Made by a program: the position numbers and the translations under genes | Shown here: positions 8,687 through 16,961 of the stretch, piece after piece | How the letters are laid out: the number at the start of each line of letters is the position of its first letter | How positions within the stretch are numbered: position 1 is the first letter of the stretch | Origin: Nitrososphaerota archaeon | GTDB taxonomy: Archaea > Thermoproteota > Nitrososphaeria > Nitrososphaerales > JACPRH01 | Direction: 5' to 3' | Length of the DNA: 64,000 bases | Assembly: GCA_016190055.1 (NCBI GenBank) | Contig: JACPRH010000037.1 | Location: forward strand, 62,001 to 126,000 | Notes under the pieces: generated by a model | What the model was told of the DNA's origin: nothing | The model's input: the letters and a program-made list of their open reading frames with translations, nothing else | The model's database searches: none

Positions 8687-10162
8687 CTACTTCTTGTCCA
8701 GCCGTTTGATGATTATCTTCTCCGCAGTTATCTTCGCGTTCTTCAAGATGATCTTGAAACCGCCTGATGCGGGTAGCTGCAGTGTAGGAGCACTGATTAC
8801 TGTTTCACCCTCGGCGGGGAGTTGAATCGCCGTCGTCGCTCCAGTTTCAGCTGTCGCCTCAGTTTCCGCAGACTCCGCTTCGGAGGCTGCTTCCTGCTCC
8901 TTCCATCGCTGCAGGATCGGATGCTGCTTCTGAGTTAGGAACTGCTTCATGTCAGCTAGGTTTTTTACGTCCTTTTCAGTCGCGATCTTATCAACAATAT
9001 CGGCAGGGATCGAGCTCTTGACCCGCTCCTTCACATCGTATGGCATCCAGACTACTCGGTTCCATCCTCCGTCCGGCTTCAGGAATCTGGGTGAACGGAG
9101 ATACTCGATGGCGATGCCGTTGAAGCCTGGGCTCTGAACTCCGCCGCTGGTGTTGGTGGCCATCGCTGAGAAGGTTAGTCCGTTTACGGCCTCTTCACGG
9201 TAGTCTCGGTTAACTACGCCTACTGCGTCGATCTCAGGGATGTAGAAGGCTATGCCTTCGAAGCATCCGCAGGAGGTGTGGGGGTTCTCGAACATGCTGT
9301 ATATTGAGACTGTCTGTACAGAGCCTAGAGACTTTTCTTGCAGCACCTTGTCTACTCCTCTGTAGATGCCTTTCTCAGTGTCAATCACCGCTCCTTTCTC
9401 GATTACGAAGTTTGGGCCGTTGGGATCGATGTTTGATGCTGCTCTAGCGTCAAACCAGCTGATTGAGCCGCAGGAGCCGGTTCGGTTAGGGGTGATGACG
9501 CACATGTGGCTGGGGGCGAATGACTGGCACATGACGCAGCCGTAGAACTGCTCCACGTCTTCATCCATCAGGCTTCGTGTCCTTTCGTCTCGCTCCGCCC
9601 AGATCGTCATCGCTGTCTTGAGTTGCTCTGAGATCTGCGCCGGCTCTGTGTAGAAGGTTACCTGAACCTTCTCTAGAATAGGGAAGCTTGTCTTGTACAG
9701 CCAGATTAGGGCTTTGCCGAACCATTCAAGCGAGTTGAACCCGTGTTTGTAAGCGTCTTTTGTGAAGCGGATCCAGATGTCGTACCTCTGGTTTACATGC
9801 ATGACTCCTTCGATGTAGTTGAGGAAGTAGTGGATTCTCCGCTCTAAGACGCCTGCGATATCGTTCTCCACCTTTGCACCCGCTACCTCGATGAGGATGC
9901 CTAGAGAGTAGCTTCCGTCTTCAGCCATCTCAGAGATATCTGGGCCTTCGATGATGATTCGGGCGTCCTCAATCTCGTTTAGTTGACGGGGTCGGACAAG
10001 CTCGAATTTCGCTTCGGCCTTTAGTCCCCCGAATTCGAGATACATCTGAGGTTTCCTGACCCGCTCGCCTTCATGCATCTCTCCGATGTCGACTGGGAAC
10101 GCTGGCTTTTGGACTCCTGACGGTAGGGTCCTCAGCTCATTTGCATCACAGATTTTACCCAT
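8687..10162 (-). CDS. cdhC: acetyl-CoA synthase subunit beta (A-cluster)
   Basis: Condenses CO, a methyl group and CoA to acetyl-CoA, or cleaves it. The A-cluster ligands are visible: the Fe4S4 cysteines in 'CVMCQSFAPSHMC' and 'RTGSCGSISW', and the Cys-Gly-Cys nickel site in 'TSCGCFEGIAFYIPE'. The ORF track begins 18 codons earlier inside cdhB; I chose ATG 10162 (MGKICDANEL) because it starts just after the cdhB stop with GGAGG upstream. A C-terminal Ala/Glu/Thr-rich linker (near 410-450) leads to a lysine-rich tail (FKIILKNAKITAEKIIIKRL). This small archaeal form lacks the large N-terminal domain of bacterial ACS. Confidence 0.95.
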   Translation of the reverse strand: MGKICDANELRTLPSGVQKPAFPVDIGEMHEGERVRKPQMYLEFGGLKAEAKFELVRPRQLNEIEDARIIIEGPDISEMAEDGSYSLGILIEVAGAKVENDIAGVLERRIHYFLNYIEGVMHVNQRYDIWIRFTKDAYKHGFNSLEWFGKALIWLYKTSFPILEKVQVTFYTEPAQISEQLKTAMTIWAERDERTRSLMDEDVEQFYGCVMCQSFAPSHMCVITPNRTGSCGSISWFDARAASNIDPNGPNFVIEKGAVIDTEKGIYRGVDKVLQEKSLGSVQTVSIYSMFENPHTSCGCFEGIAFYIPEIDAVGVVNRDYREEAVNGLTFSAMATNTSGGVQSPGFNGIAIEYLRSPRFLKPDGGWNRVVWMPYDVKERVKSSIPADIVDKIATEKDVKNLADMKQFLTQKQHPILQRWKEQEAASEAESAETEATAETGATTAIQLPAEGETVISAPTLQLPASGGFKIILKNAKITAEKIIIKRLDKK

Positions 10163-10164
10163 CT

Positions 10165-10713
10165 TTACTTCTTCGCCTCCAGTAGTTGAAGCATCGCATC
10201 TAACCCTGCCTTCCACTTATCAGGGGTGAGGTTCTCCAGCGAAAATGTCGCGTTAGGGTGGTAGAACCGGTCGAGAGAGATAGTTTTCTGGTTTGGAGCA
10301 AAGTGCTTCAGCGTTGAAAGCATCATGCTCTGGAAGTAGTACAACCCGCCTATGAATACAGCCATATCGTAAGCCCCCATTCCGTCAAAACCTTTCCAGC
10401 TTTCATCCTTAAGCCTGTTCACCGCATCTTCCAGCCCCATGTTTATCAACTTTACATCTGAAACACTTTGGAACGCCTTGAAGACACCCGGCGAGGCCAC
10501 GATTGTTCCGCCTAGGTTTCTAGCCAATCTGGCCGCCACCTCAGGGACATCGACCCCGTCGGCTACCTTCATCTTCAACGCGTCGCCGCCTACTACCACC
10601 AGTAGACGTTTAGATCGCATGAGCATTCGGCCGCAGTTCTCAGGGGTGAGGTTGAAGGCGAGCTTCGGGCCTCGGATTTCAGCAGTTTCGTACGATGTGA
10701 TCTTGGCTGACAT
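10165..10713 (-). CDS. cdhB: CODH/ACS subunit epsilon
   Basis: Small subunit that associates with CdhA in the archaeal alpha2-epsilon2 CO dehydrogenase. It is a 182-residue Rossmann-like protein beginning 'AFNLTPENCGRMLMRSKRLLVVVGGDAL'; 'GAYDMAVFIGGLYYFQSMMLSTLKHFAPNQKT' is typical of the family. The start is 8 bp after cdhA and the stop abuts the cdhC start, so translation is probably coupled. The epsilon subunit is characteristic of the archaeal complex and absent from bacterial CODH/ACS. Confidence 0.93.
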   Translation of the reverse strand: MSAKITSYETAEIRGPKLAFNLTPENCGRMLMRSKRLLVVVGGDALKMKVADGVDVPEVAARLARNLGGTIVASPGVFKAFQSVSDVKLINMGLEDAVNRLKDESWKGFDGMGAYDMAVFIGGLYYFQSMMLSTLKHFAPNQKTISLDRFYHPNATFSLENLTPDKWKAGLDAMLQLLEAKK

Positions 10714-10721
10714 TTCTCCAC

Positions 10722-13055
10722 CTACTCCCTCCTCAACACCATCCGGTCAAGCAGCGTCGGATCCGGGATTTCAATCGGCTTCCAGCCTCTTTCCTTCAGC
10801 ACAGGTATCACATCGTCTTTCATCGTGACTGGGAGATCAGTCTCGGCCCTGACGAACCGTTGAACATCGTCAGGCATTGTACCGTAGAGCTGTTTATGCA
10901 GGTTGATGTAGTTTGAGAGCTTGATCATCCTTCCCTTTGGAGTATCGTTAGGTCTCATTACCAGCCTAGCCGCCATAACCATAGTCTCTTCGATAGTTTC
11001 AGCGACGTAGAGAAGATGCTCTGGAGCTGGGCCTCCGTAAACCTTCTTCCCATCTCTAGCGTTAAGAACCATCCACTTCTCATTATCCTCGCTGCGTCCA
11101 AGATAGGCTCTCCTATGTTTGACGCCTTGCGGCCCAAGGATAACAGGGACACCGAGCCTGTTTGCACCTGTCGCTATCGCCATAGCCTTCTGATGCTGCG
11201 AGCCCCATGCGATCGCTACAGCACCGATCCGGTTCAGAATGTAGTCTGAGATTTCCTCGAAGTTTCCGCGGAGATTCCTCTTTGCGAAGATGCTGGCTAT
11301 CTTTATCACTGCGCCTATCGGGTGTGCGTTCGAAACGCAGGAGCCGGTGTTAACTATGCAACCTGCATCAAAGTCACCCGGATACTTTTCGTAGAGAGTC
11401 TGCCCGTTCTCGTCTCGGTACCGCGCCAAGTCTGATGCAGCGCACCCTGAAGTTACGACGATGTATCGTCGCTTAGCGAACTCATCCGCCATCTTGGCTA
11501 GATCTTCGTTTCCACCGGGGTAGTTGGAGCATCCTACGAAGGCGATGACTCCCGGGATCTCGCCCATAACTATGGGTCGACCCACATTCCGTATCTCAGT
11601 GTCCCGTATCGGGCCTCTGCCGACGCGGATAGTGAACTTCTCCTCCTTGATTTTAGCGGTTGAGGCCGCGTTAATTGTTGAGAGCACCGGGATGCTCTGG
11701 GGGCAGGCTTCATCGCATCTGCCGCAGCCGATGCACTCCTGGAATATTTTCTGTAGCGGCTCTAAGTTTGATTTCTTAGCCGCGTTTACAGCGTATCCTA
11801 TATCGAGGTTGATTGGACAGTTCTCTGTGCATTCGCGGCAGAGGGTGCAGCGAGATGTGTTGGCGAGCACCTGCTCATCCTTCAATCCTTTCTCAGATTT
11901 CCGCTGAGGAGCAGCTTCTATGGCGGCGCGCGCCGCTACTTCACCTACCTTAGCTGGATTGCGAACTAAGACTGCCGGTGTATCGGTGAGAAGAGCCTTG
12001 ACTATCTCGTCAGGCGTCTTATCGGTTAAGTCGGGCAGTCCGGCGCAGATCTGATCTGAGGTTGCGATGACTCTGGTGCCTACGCTTCTAGCCTCATCCA
12101 CGACGTCGGCGCGGACGCATTCCTGATCTATTATCAGGATGTCAGCGATACCGCTTCGTACGAACATTAGCTGTCTTGAGATGGGGCCGACGATCTTGGC
12201 GTTCTTCGAGTAGCGGGTGAGATCGTGTGCGGTGCAACATATGCCGGCTACTTCAACTGAGCCGTATGTGCCTTTGTCTTCAAGATAGTTGATCACTTCG
12301 CTTCCCGGAGCAACGTTATGTCCAACGCAGAGTATGACGGGTTTGGACTTGTCGATCGCCCCCATGCCTATCTCTACTAGAGGCGTGTCGGAGTTGCCTT
12401 TCGGCAGCCCTAGTGCAGATACCTGTGCAATATCAGCTACTTCTAGAGCCAAGTTGTCCAGCATCCCGGCGTGAAGCGCTTTAGACTCGTAGTCGATTGG
12501 AGATTGCTCCTGACCGGTCGCGGTGGCGGAGGTTAGTTGCGTAACTTGGTTGTCAAGATAGGTGAGAACCTCCTTGAGATCGCCGAGCTTCTTCGGCTTT
12601 ATGCCGGCTATGAGACGTATAAGCGGCGCCTCGATATCAACCTCGCTGCCAACATCAATGGGGTGGTCTTCACCGTATTTTTTGATCAGGTACTCAACGA
12701 TGTGGTGAGCGTGGGTCGCGTGGCAAGCTGCGCCCATGACGCATGTGAGAAGCGACCATTTGCCTTGATGAGCCTCCATATCGATGCCGCATGCGCCCTG
12801 TTTGCCTGCGGTCAAATCGCACTTTCCGTAGGTGCAGAACTCGCAGAAGTCGCTGAGCGGTGAGTAGAACGGTGGATACCGTGCGAGTATACGTTGATCC
12901 CAGCCTCTTAGAGCGGTTATGTCGGGGTAGGGTGTTGGGCCAACAGGCTCACTCCACTCTTCACCTGCTTCAACAACTTTCCCGATTACGAGGTCGAGCC
13001 CCCGGATCTTAGCGAACTGGGAGTCCAGTTCTTTAATCGAGATCTTGGTGGCCAA
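10722..13055 (-). CDS. cdhA: carbon monoxide dehydrogenase subunit alpha (CODH/ACS)
   Basis: Nickel-iron CO dehydrogenase of the acetyl-CoA decarbonylase/synthase complex, interconverting CO and CO2 with ferredoxin. At 777 residues it fits archaeal CdhA. Visible features are the N-terminal 'FCEFCTYGKCDLTAGKQGACG' B/D-cluster region with the following 'AACHATHAHH', two ferredoxin-type motifs ('CTLCRECTENCP' and 'CIGCGRCDEACP', near 400-450) that mark the archaeal form, and C-cluster cysteines in 'GCSNYPGG', 'SGCAASD' and 'NTGSCVSNAH'. First gene of the cdhABCDE operon with its own promoter upstream. Confidence 0.96.
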   Translation of the reverse strand: MATKISIKELDSQFAKIRGLDLVIGKVVEAGEEWSEPVGPTPYPDITALRGWDQRILARYPPFYSPLSDFCEFCTYGKCDLTAGKQGACGIDMEAHQGKWSLLTCVMGAACHATHAHHIVEYLIKKYGEDHPIDVGSEVDIEAPLIRLIAGIKPKKLGDLKEVLTYLDNQVTQLTSATATGQEQSPIDYESKALHAGMLDNLALEVADIAQVSALGLPKGNSDTPLVEIGMGAIDKSKPVILCVGHNVAPGSEVINYLEDKGTYGSVEVAGICCTAHDLTRYSKNAKIVGPISRQLMFVRSGIADILIIDQECVRADVVDEARSVGTRVIATSDQICAGLPDLTDKTPDEIVKALLTDTPAVLVRNPAKVGEVAARAAIEAAPQRKSEKGLKDEQVLANTSRCTLCRECTENCPINLDIGYAVNAAKKSNLEPLQKIFQECIGCGRCDEACPQSIPVLSTINAASTAKIKEEKFTIRVGRGPIRDTEIRNVGRPIVMGEIPGVIAFVGCSNYPGGNEDLAKMADEFAKRRYIVVTSGCAASDLARYRDENGQTLYEKYPGDFDAGCIVNTGSCVSNAHPIGAVIKIASIFAKRNLRGNFEEISDYILNRIGAVAIAWGSQHQKAMAIATGANRLGVPVILGPQGVKHRRAYLGRSEDNEKWMVLNARDGKKVYGGPAPEHLLYVAETIEETMVMAARLVMRPNDTPKGRMIKLSNYINLHKQLYGTMPDDVQRFVRAETDLPVTMKDDVIPVLKERGWKPIEIPDPTLLDRMVLRRE

Positions 13056-13160
13056 CTAGTTTAGGGCCTCTTTACACCTGCGGTGGCCTAGCTCGATCGT
13101 AGTTTCTACACTACCTTGAATGCCAGTGCGCAAAGCCATCAAACTTAACACCGATTCAAG

Positions 13161-13169
13161 TTACTTAAA
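13161..13169 (-). promoter_or_regulatory. TATA box of the cdh operon
   Basis: The minus strand reads GGAATTTAAGTAAC about 105 bp upstream of the cdhA start. A purine-rich BRE-like stretch (GGGGAAGG) precedes the TATA element, implying a leader of roughly 80 nt. This is the only good archaeal promoter seen ahead of the cdh genes. Confidence 0.45.
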
Positions 13170-13252
13170 TTCCTTCCCCAAAAACAGGGGGTTTGGAGTC
13201 AAGCTCGACGATCGTCTTAACAGGTGTCGTGTGAAAAAGTAAGATGAGTATG

Positions 13253-13708
13253 TTACACGTGGTGCGTCATTCGTCTAAGCGAGTCCATTAACGCTTCAGT
13301 CTCAGGGAATCTGCTGATCACCGGCAGCGCGTCGCTGACTGATCGCGTGGTAATCAAACCCACTATTTTGCCATCATTGCTGACCACCGGAAGTCGGCGA
13401 ATGTGGTGCTTCGACATTAGCTCAGCCGCGTCCCAGACAGTTCCGTCCTCCCGGATTGTCACTAGAGGCTTCGTCGCGATGTCTCGTGCAAGCGTTTTTC
13501 CAGGATCAAGCCCCTTAGCCACAACTTTGCTCATAATGTCACGTTCTGTCAACATAGCCGGCTCCTCACCGCTTGAAACCACGATGACCGAGCCGATTCC
13601 ACGTTTCACCATTGTTTCCGCAATCTTCCGGATCGTCAGGGAGTCGGGAACCTCGGTCTTTGCATGCATCCATTTAGTTACCTTATCCCATTCGGTCAGA
13701 GAGTTCAA
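13253..13708 (-). CDS. CBS-domain pair protein
   Basis: 151-residue protein made almost wholly of two CBS motifs: residues about 22-75 ('IRKIAETMVKRGIGSVIVVSSGEEPAMLTERDIMSKV') and 85-135 ('TIREDGTVWDAAELMSKHHIRRLPVVSNDGKIVGLITTRSV'). CBS pairs bind adenine nucleotides or similar ligands and act as energy or redox sensors. The gene stands alone upstream of cdhA on the same strand, about 200 bp away with the cdh promoter between them, so a link to CODH/ACS is possible but not shown. Confidence 0.85.
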   Translation of the reverse strand: MNSLTEWDKVTKWMHAKTEVPDSLTIRKIAETMVKRGIGSVIVVSSGEEPAMLTERDIMSKVVAKGLDPGKTLARDIATKPLVTIREDGTVWDAAELMSKHHIRRLPVVSNDGKIVGLITTRSVSDALPVISRFPETEALMDSLRRMTHHV

Positions 13709-13776
13709 CTCGATTAGTTTAGCTGAGATTATATGATAAGCACATCTTCAATATATGTATAGCTATCAAGGCTCTC

Positions 13777-13838
13777 CTTAGCTCTTCGTCATCTGCTGAG
13801 GAAAAGACATGCCTCAGCTGCCGAAGACCTAACAAAGC
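13777..13838 (+). repeat. 62-bp intergenic repeat, copy A (hairpin core)
   Basis: Direct repeat of 15345-15406. The outer flanks are shared in the same direction: left CTTAgCTCTTCG (11/12) and right AAGACCTAACAAAGC (15/15). The 35-bp core is in opposite orientation in the two copies. The core folds as a hairpin (GCTGAGG/CCTCAGC inside TCTTCG/CGAAGA). The rest of the 324-bp gap before the protease gene shows only AT-rich, promoter-like sequence. Confidence 0.75.
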
Positions 13839-14032
13839 GGGTCAGCAGTAGAGAAATTCATCGCCAGAATCAGAGCCTTGAGAAGAATAATCGTAAGGCG
13901 CCATGAACTCCCATCAGTCCACCTGAGGTTCGATGCATATAATCTGCATCGTCATTTGTCTAAGAATATTGCAGCGAGTTTATTTTTCACGGATCTTTTT
14001 ATTCCAGAATAGATGGGTAATTACACCATGGA

Positions 14033-15265
14033 TTGAAAAGGTTTCGCGCCGTAAGGATTGTCGCTGTTTTCCTACTCATGCCTATAATATTTGTTTTTTC
14101 GCAACGAGCCGTCCAATCATCCGTGTACGACGAAACTAGGCCAACCATTACCTTGGAGGGGCCTGTCTGGGATCATACGCCGCTTACCGTTTTCGTCAAT
14201 ACAACTAATGGAGAGCAATACCTTAACGCATCCCTAGCTGCGATACAAGCCTGGAGAATAGCCATAGGCGAGTTTGCTAAAGACAGATCCTCCCCCGAGT
14301 TCACCCTCTTAACAAAAATTGATTTCGTAATCTACATTTCGAACATTAACGCTTCGCACAACAACGGCTACGACATCACGATTAGCTTCATGAAGACGGT
14401 GCAGAACGAGACGAACTGGGCTGGCCTGACCAACTACACTTCAGACGGCGGCACGTTCAAAACTGTGAAGATATACCTGGCAAACGGAAGCTTAGCGAAT
14501 CGCCCGTTTGATTCGGGAACGATGCAGAGCATCGTTACCCATGAACTCGGCCACGCCCTCGGGCTTAACCACACAACCTCCAAGTTTTCTCCCCCTCCCC
14601 GAAATAGGGAACTCATGTACCAGAAGACGGTGGAGGGGGCGATTCCAACCTTCCCTTCAACACTTGATGTCTACGCCCTTGCAGTAAAATATGCAGGTCC
14701 GGCTGGAGGATACCTGTATGACTCCACCCCATCAAACGTAACCCTTCCCCCCACAATACCGTATAATGAGCTAGGATTGCGGAAGGTTTCCATAATATAC
14801 TTCCCATTACTCATCGACGGAAAGCGAGGAATTCAGGAAGAATGGTACCCCGAGGGCTATGAGATCACCAATTACATCTTTGAGATGCCGCGTAACAGGA
14901 CATCCGATGGAACCGTATACATGTTCGCAGGCTGGTACGGGATTGGCAGGGGTTCCTACACAGGGCCAGATCTGAAACCAACGATCAGAGTTGAAAACGA
15001 GGACATTGCCGAGATAGCCGTTTGGAATGCTGCGAACTTTCTGAACACAACTTTGAGAAGGCAAGAAATTGCAATTCAGCAGCTCAACTCCACGCTTCAA
15101 ACTCAATCCTCCGAGATACAACAATTCAAGGGCATGATCGTTGCTGTCAGCCTTCTGATCACGGTGGCGATTCTAGCCGTCTTAATCTACAAAATTAGAA
15201 CACCCAACAAATTCTCGAAGAAGGATCCCGATGCGGGCGAGATGCATGAACGCCATGTAGAGTAA
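14033..15265 (+). CDS. secreted, membrane-anchored metzincin-type metalloprotease
   Basis: An N-terminal signal peptide (IVAVFLLMPIIFVFSQ) is followed by a matrixin-like zinc protease domain with the full metzincin signature 'HELGHALGLNH' near residue 170 and a Met-turn 'LMYQ' about 17 residues later. A beta-rich region follows. The C-terminus has a short coiled coil (LRRQEIAIQQLNSTLQTQSSEIQQF), one membrane helix (MIVAVSLLITVAILAVLIYKI) and a polar tail. It is probably an extracellular protease held at the cell surface. The start is TTG; the ATG 5 bases upstream runs into a stop at once. It is flanked on both sides by the 62-bp repeats. Confidence 0.85.
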   Translation: MKRFRAVRIVAVFLLMPIIFVFSQRAVQSSVYDETRPTITLEGPVWDHTPLTVFVNTTNGEQYLNASLAAIQAWRIAIGEFAKDRSSPEFTLLTKIDFVIYISNINASHNNGYDITISFMKTVQNETNWAGLTNYTSDGGTFKTVKIYLANGSLANRPFDSGTMQSIVTHELGHALGLNHTTSKFSPPPRNRELMYQKTVEGAIPTFPSTLDVYALAVKYAGPAGGYLYDSTPSNVTLPPTIPYNELGLRKVSIIYFPLLIDGKRGIQEEWYPEGYEITNYIFEMPRNRTSDGTVYMFAGWYGIGRGSYTGPDLKPTIRVENEDIAEIAVWNAANFLNTTLRRQEIAIQQLNSTLQTQSSEIQQFKGMIVAVSLLITVAILAVLIYKIRTPNKFSKKDPDAGEMHERHVE

Positions 15266-15344
15266 CCGGCATCCACCACACCCTGCTGCACTTCCATTAA
15301 AGTCACGACGCGTCCGTTGCCCACTTCTACCTAGATTTGGCTCT

Positions 15345-15406
15345 CTTAACTCTTCGGCAGCTGATACGTGTCTTTTCCTCAGCAGATGCCTAAGACCTAA
15401 CAAAGC
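15345..15406 (+). repeat. 62-bp intergenic repeat, copy B (core inverted)
   Basis: Same outer flanks as 13777-13838 in direct orientation. The inner 32 bp match the reverse complement of copy A at 29 of 32 positions. Together the two copies bracket the metalloprotease gene. Confidence 0.75.
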
Positions 15407-15496
15407 CCTATGCAGATGGTTTCAGCTCGCCTACATGTGTGATCTTTAATTGGTGGGTCGATAGGCAGTTCAACGGTAGAGTGAGTGAGCTAGTCG

Positions 15497-15973
15497 ATGC
15501 AAGAGAGAAGAAGTAACCCGGCTTCGCAGAAAAGGGGTGTTAGGGACATGTGGATGCTTCTCCTAGGGTTCACGATTGGGCTCGCTCTTGTATACGGTAT
15601 TATCATGGGCTTCTATCAGCCGGAGATCTTTCGGCTTCAGGATGAGGTTAGGAATCAGACGCGCAGCAGCAATCTAAACCCGCTGATGTACTATTTGGCG
15701 GATTCATCGTTAAGCTACATTGGGCAGAAGCATCCTGAGGCCGTGGCTGAGATACCTAAGGCTGTTGCTTGGCAGGGTGGTCGCGCGACTCCTAGTGGAA
15801 TAGTGGGTCATGAGACCTACAAGTATCAGGGTGGAGGATGGACGGTTACGATAGAGTGGAGCGTTGTCTCACCTGAAAACCTAGTTTACACAGTAACAGC
15901 TACTCATGATAGTCTTGTCTGGAAGGGAGAAATCCAGCGGGGCAGCGTAACTGAGGTTAGCTTCAAGCAGTAG
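15497..15973 (+). CDS. membrane-anchored small secreted protein, unknown
   Basis: 158 residues. A basic N-terminus (RRSNPASQKRG) leads into one membrane helix (MWMLLLGFTIGLALVYGIIMGFY). An external domain of about 115 residues follows, with strand-rich sequence at its end (GGGWTVTIEWSVVSPENLVYTVTATHDSLVWKGEI). No family is recognised; the end has a PepSY-like or cystatin-like flavour, which I would not press. It converges with the por operon, whose last stop lies directly after this gene. Confidence 0.65.
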   Translation: MQERRSNPASQKRGVRDMWMLLLGFTIGLALVYGIIMGFYQPEIFRLQDEVRNQTRSSNLNPLMYYLADSSLSYIGQKHPEAVAEIPKAVAWQGGRATPSGIVGHETYKYQGGGWTVTIEWSVVSPENLVYTVTATHDSLVWKGEIQRGSVTEVSFKQ

Positions 15974-15974
15974 G

Positions 15975-16961
15975 TTACTGAGAGGTCGGGTTAGCGGAGG
16001 TTTGCTGCTGTTGCTTTTGCTGAGACCTCTGCTGCGACACTTCGGCCTTCCACTGTAAGGTCTCCCACCGCTCATCGACTCTTCGCTGCAGATCCTCGAC
16101 GATGTGCTTGTTCTGAGGCTTGAGCAGGTGAGCGAACCGTTTCTGAGGCGCCAGGTACTCTTCAATCGGCTTCTTCTTGGGCTTCAGGTTAATCTTCCAG
16201 ACGCCGTTCTCAACCTCGTAGAGTGGCCAATAGCAGGTCTCTACGGCTAGACGGGATAGCCGCATGCTCTCCTCCGGTTCGCTTCTCCAGCCTCTTGGGC
16301 ATGGGGATGATACGTTGATGAATGTTGGTCCCTCGACCTTTAAGGCCTTTTTGACCTTGGTCATCAGGTCCATCCAGTGGCTCGGAGCCGTCTGCGCTAC
16401 ATACGGGATTCCGTGGGCGGCGATAATTTCGGTGATATCCTTCTTGTACTCAGGTTTTCCAACAATCTTTTCGCCTACGGGGGTGGTTGTGGTCCAAGAG
16501 CCTCTTGGAGTAGAGCTTGAACGCTGGATACCAGTGTTCATGTAAGCTTCATTGTCAAGGCAGACGTATAGGAAGGCGTGACCTCGCTCCAACGCTCCAG
16601 AGAGTGACTGCAGCCCGATGTCGTAGGTGCCGCCGTCGCCTGCGAAGGCGATGAAGTTGATTTTCTTATCGATCTTTCCTTTCCGCTTTAAGGCGCGGTA
16701 CGCTGACTCGACTCCGCTGATGGTTGCCGCAGTGTTTTCGAAGGCGCTGTGGATCCACGGAACCTTCCAAGCTGTGTATGGGTAGATGGTTGTAGCTACT
16801 TCAAGGCAGCCTGTTGCATTCGCGACTACGACCGGGTTCTCAGCGGCGTGCAGAACCTGTCTGACTATTACGGGCTCGGCGCAGCCGGTGCATAACCGGT
16901 GTCCGCATGTCAGGTGTTCTGTTGATCCGGCGATATCTCTTAGCTTCATCTTCTTAATCAT
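15975..16961 (-). CDS. porB: pyruvate:ferredoxin oxidoreductase subunit beta
   Basis: Thiamine diphosphate-binding subunit of POR, which oxidatively decarboxylates pyruvate to acetyl-CoA with ferredoxin, or runs the reductive direction. Visible are 'HRLCTGCAEPVIVRQVL' near residue 22 with Fe4S4 cysteines, the ThDP motif 'GDGGTYDIGLQSLSGALERG' near 108, and 'LDNEAYMNTG' near 135. The C-terminus is Gln-rich. It overlaps porA by 8 bp and is last in the porC-D-A-B operon. Together with CODH/ACS it lets acetyl-CoA be carboxylated to pyruvate. Confidence 0.94.
   Translation of the reverse strand: MIKKMKLRDIAGSTEHLTCGHRLCTGCAEPVIVRQVLHAAENPVVVANATGCLEVATTIYPYTAWKVPWIHSAFENTAATISGVESAYRALKRKGKIDKKINFIAFAGDGGTYDIGLQSLSGALERGHAFLYVCLDNEAYMNTGIQRSSSTPRGSWTTTTPVGEKIVGKPEYKKDITEIIAAHGIPYVAQTAPSHWMDLMTKVKKALKVEGPTFINVSSPCPRGWRSEPEESMRLSRLAVETCYWPLYEVENGVWKINLKPKKKPIEEYLAPQKRFAHLLKPQNKHIVEDLQRRVDERWETLQWKAEVSQQRSQQKQQQQTSANPTSQ

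Noticed and set aside
13777-15406. Same swapped-duplication inversion model for the 62-bp repeats
   Set aside because: The flanks are in direct, not inverted, orientation in the two copies, which does not fit an inversion between them.
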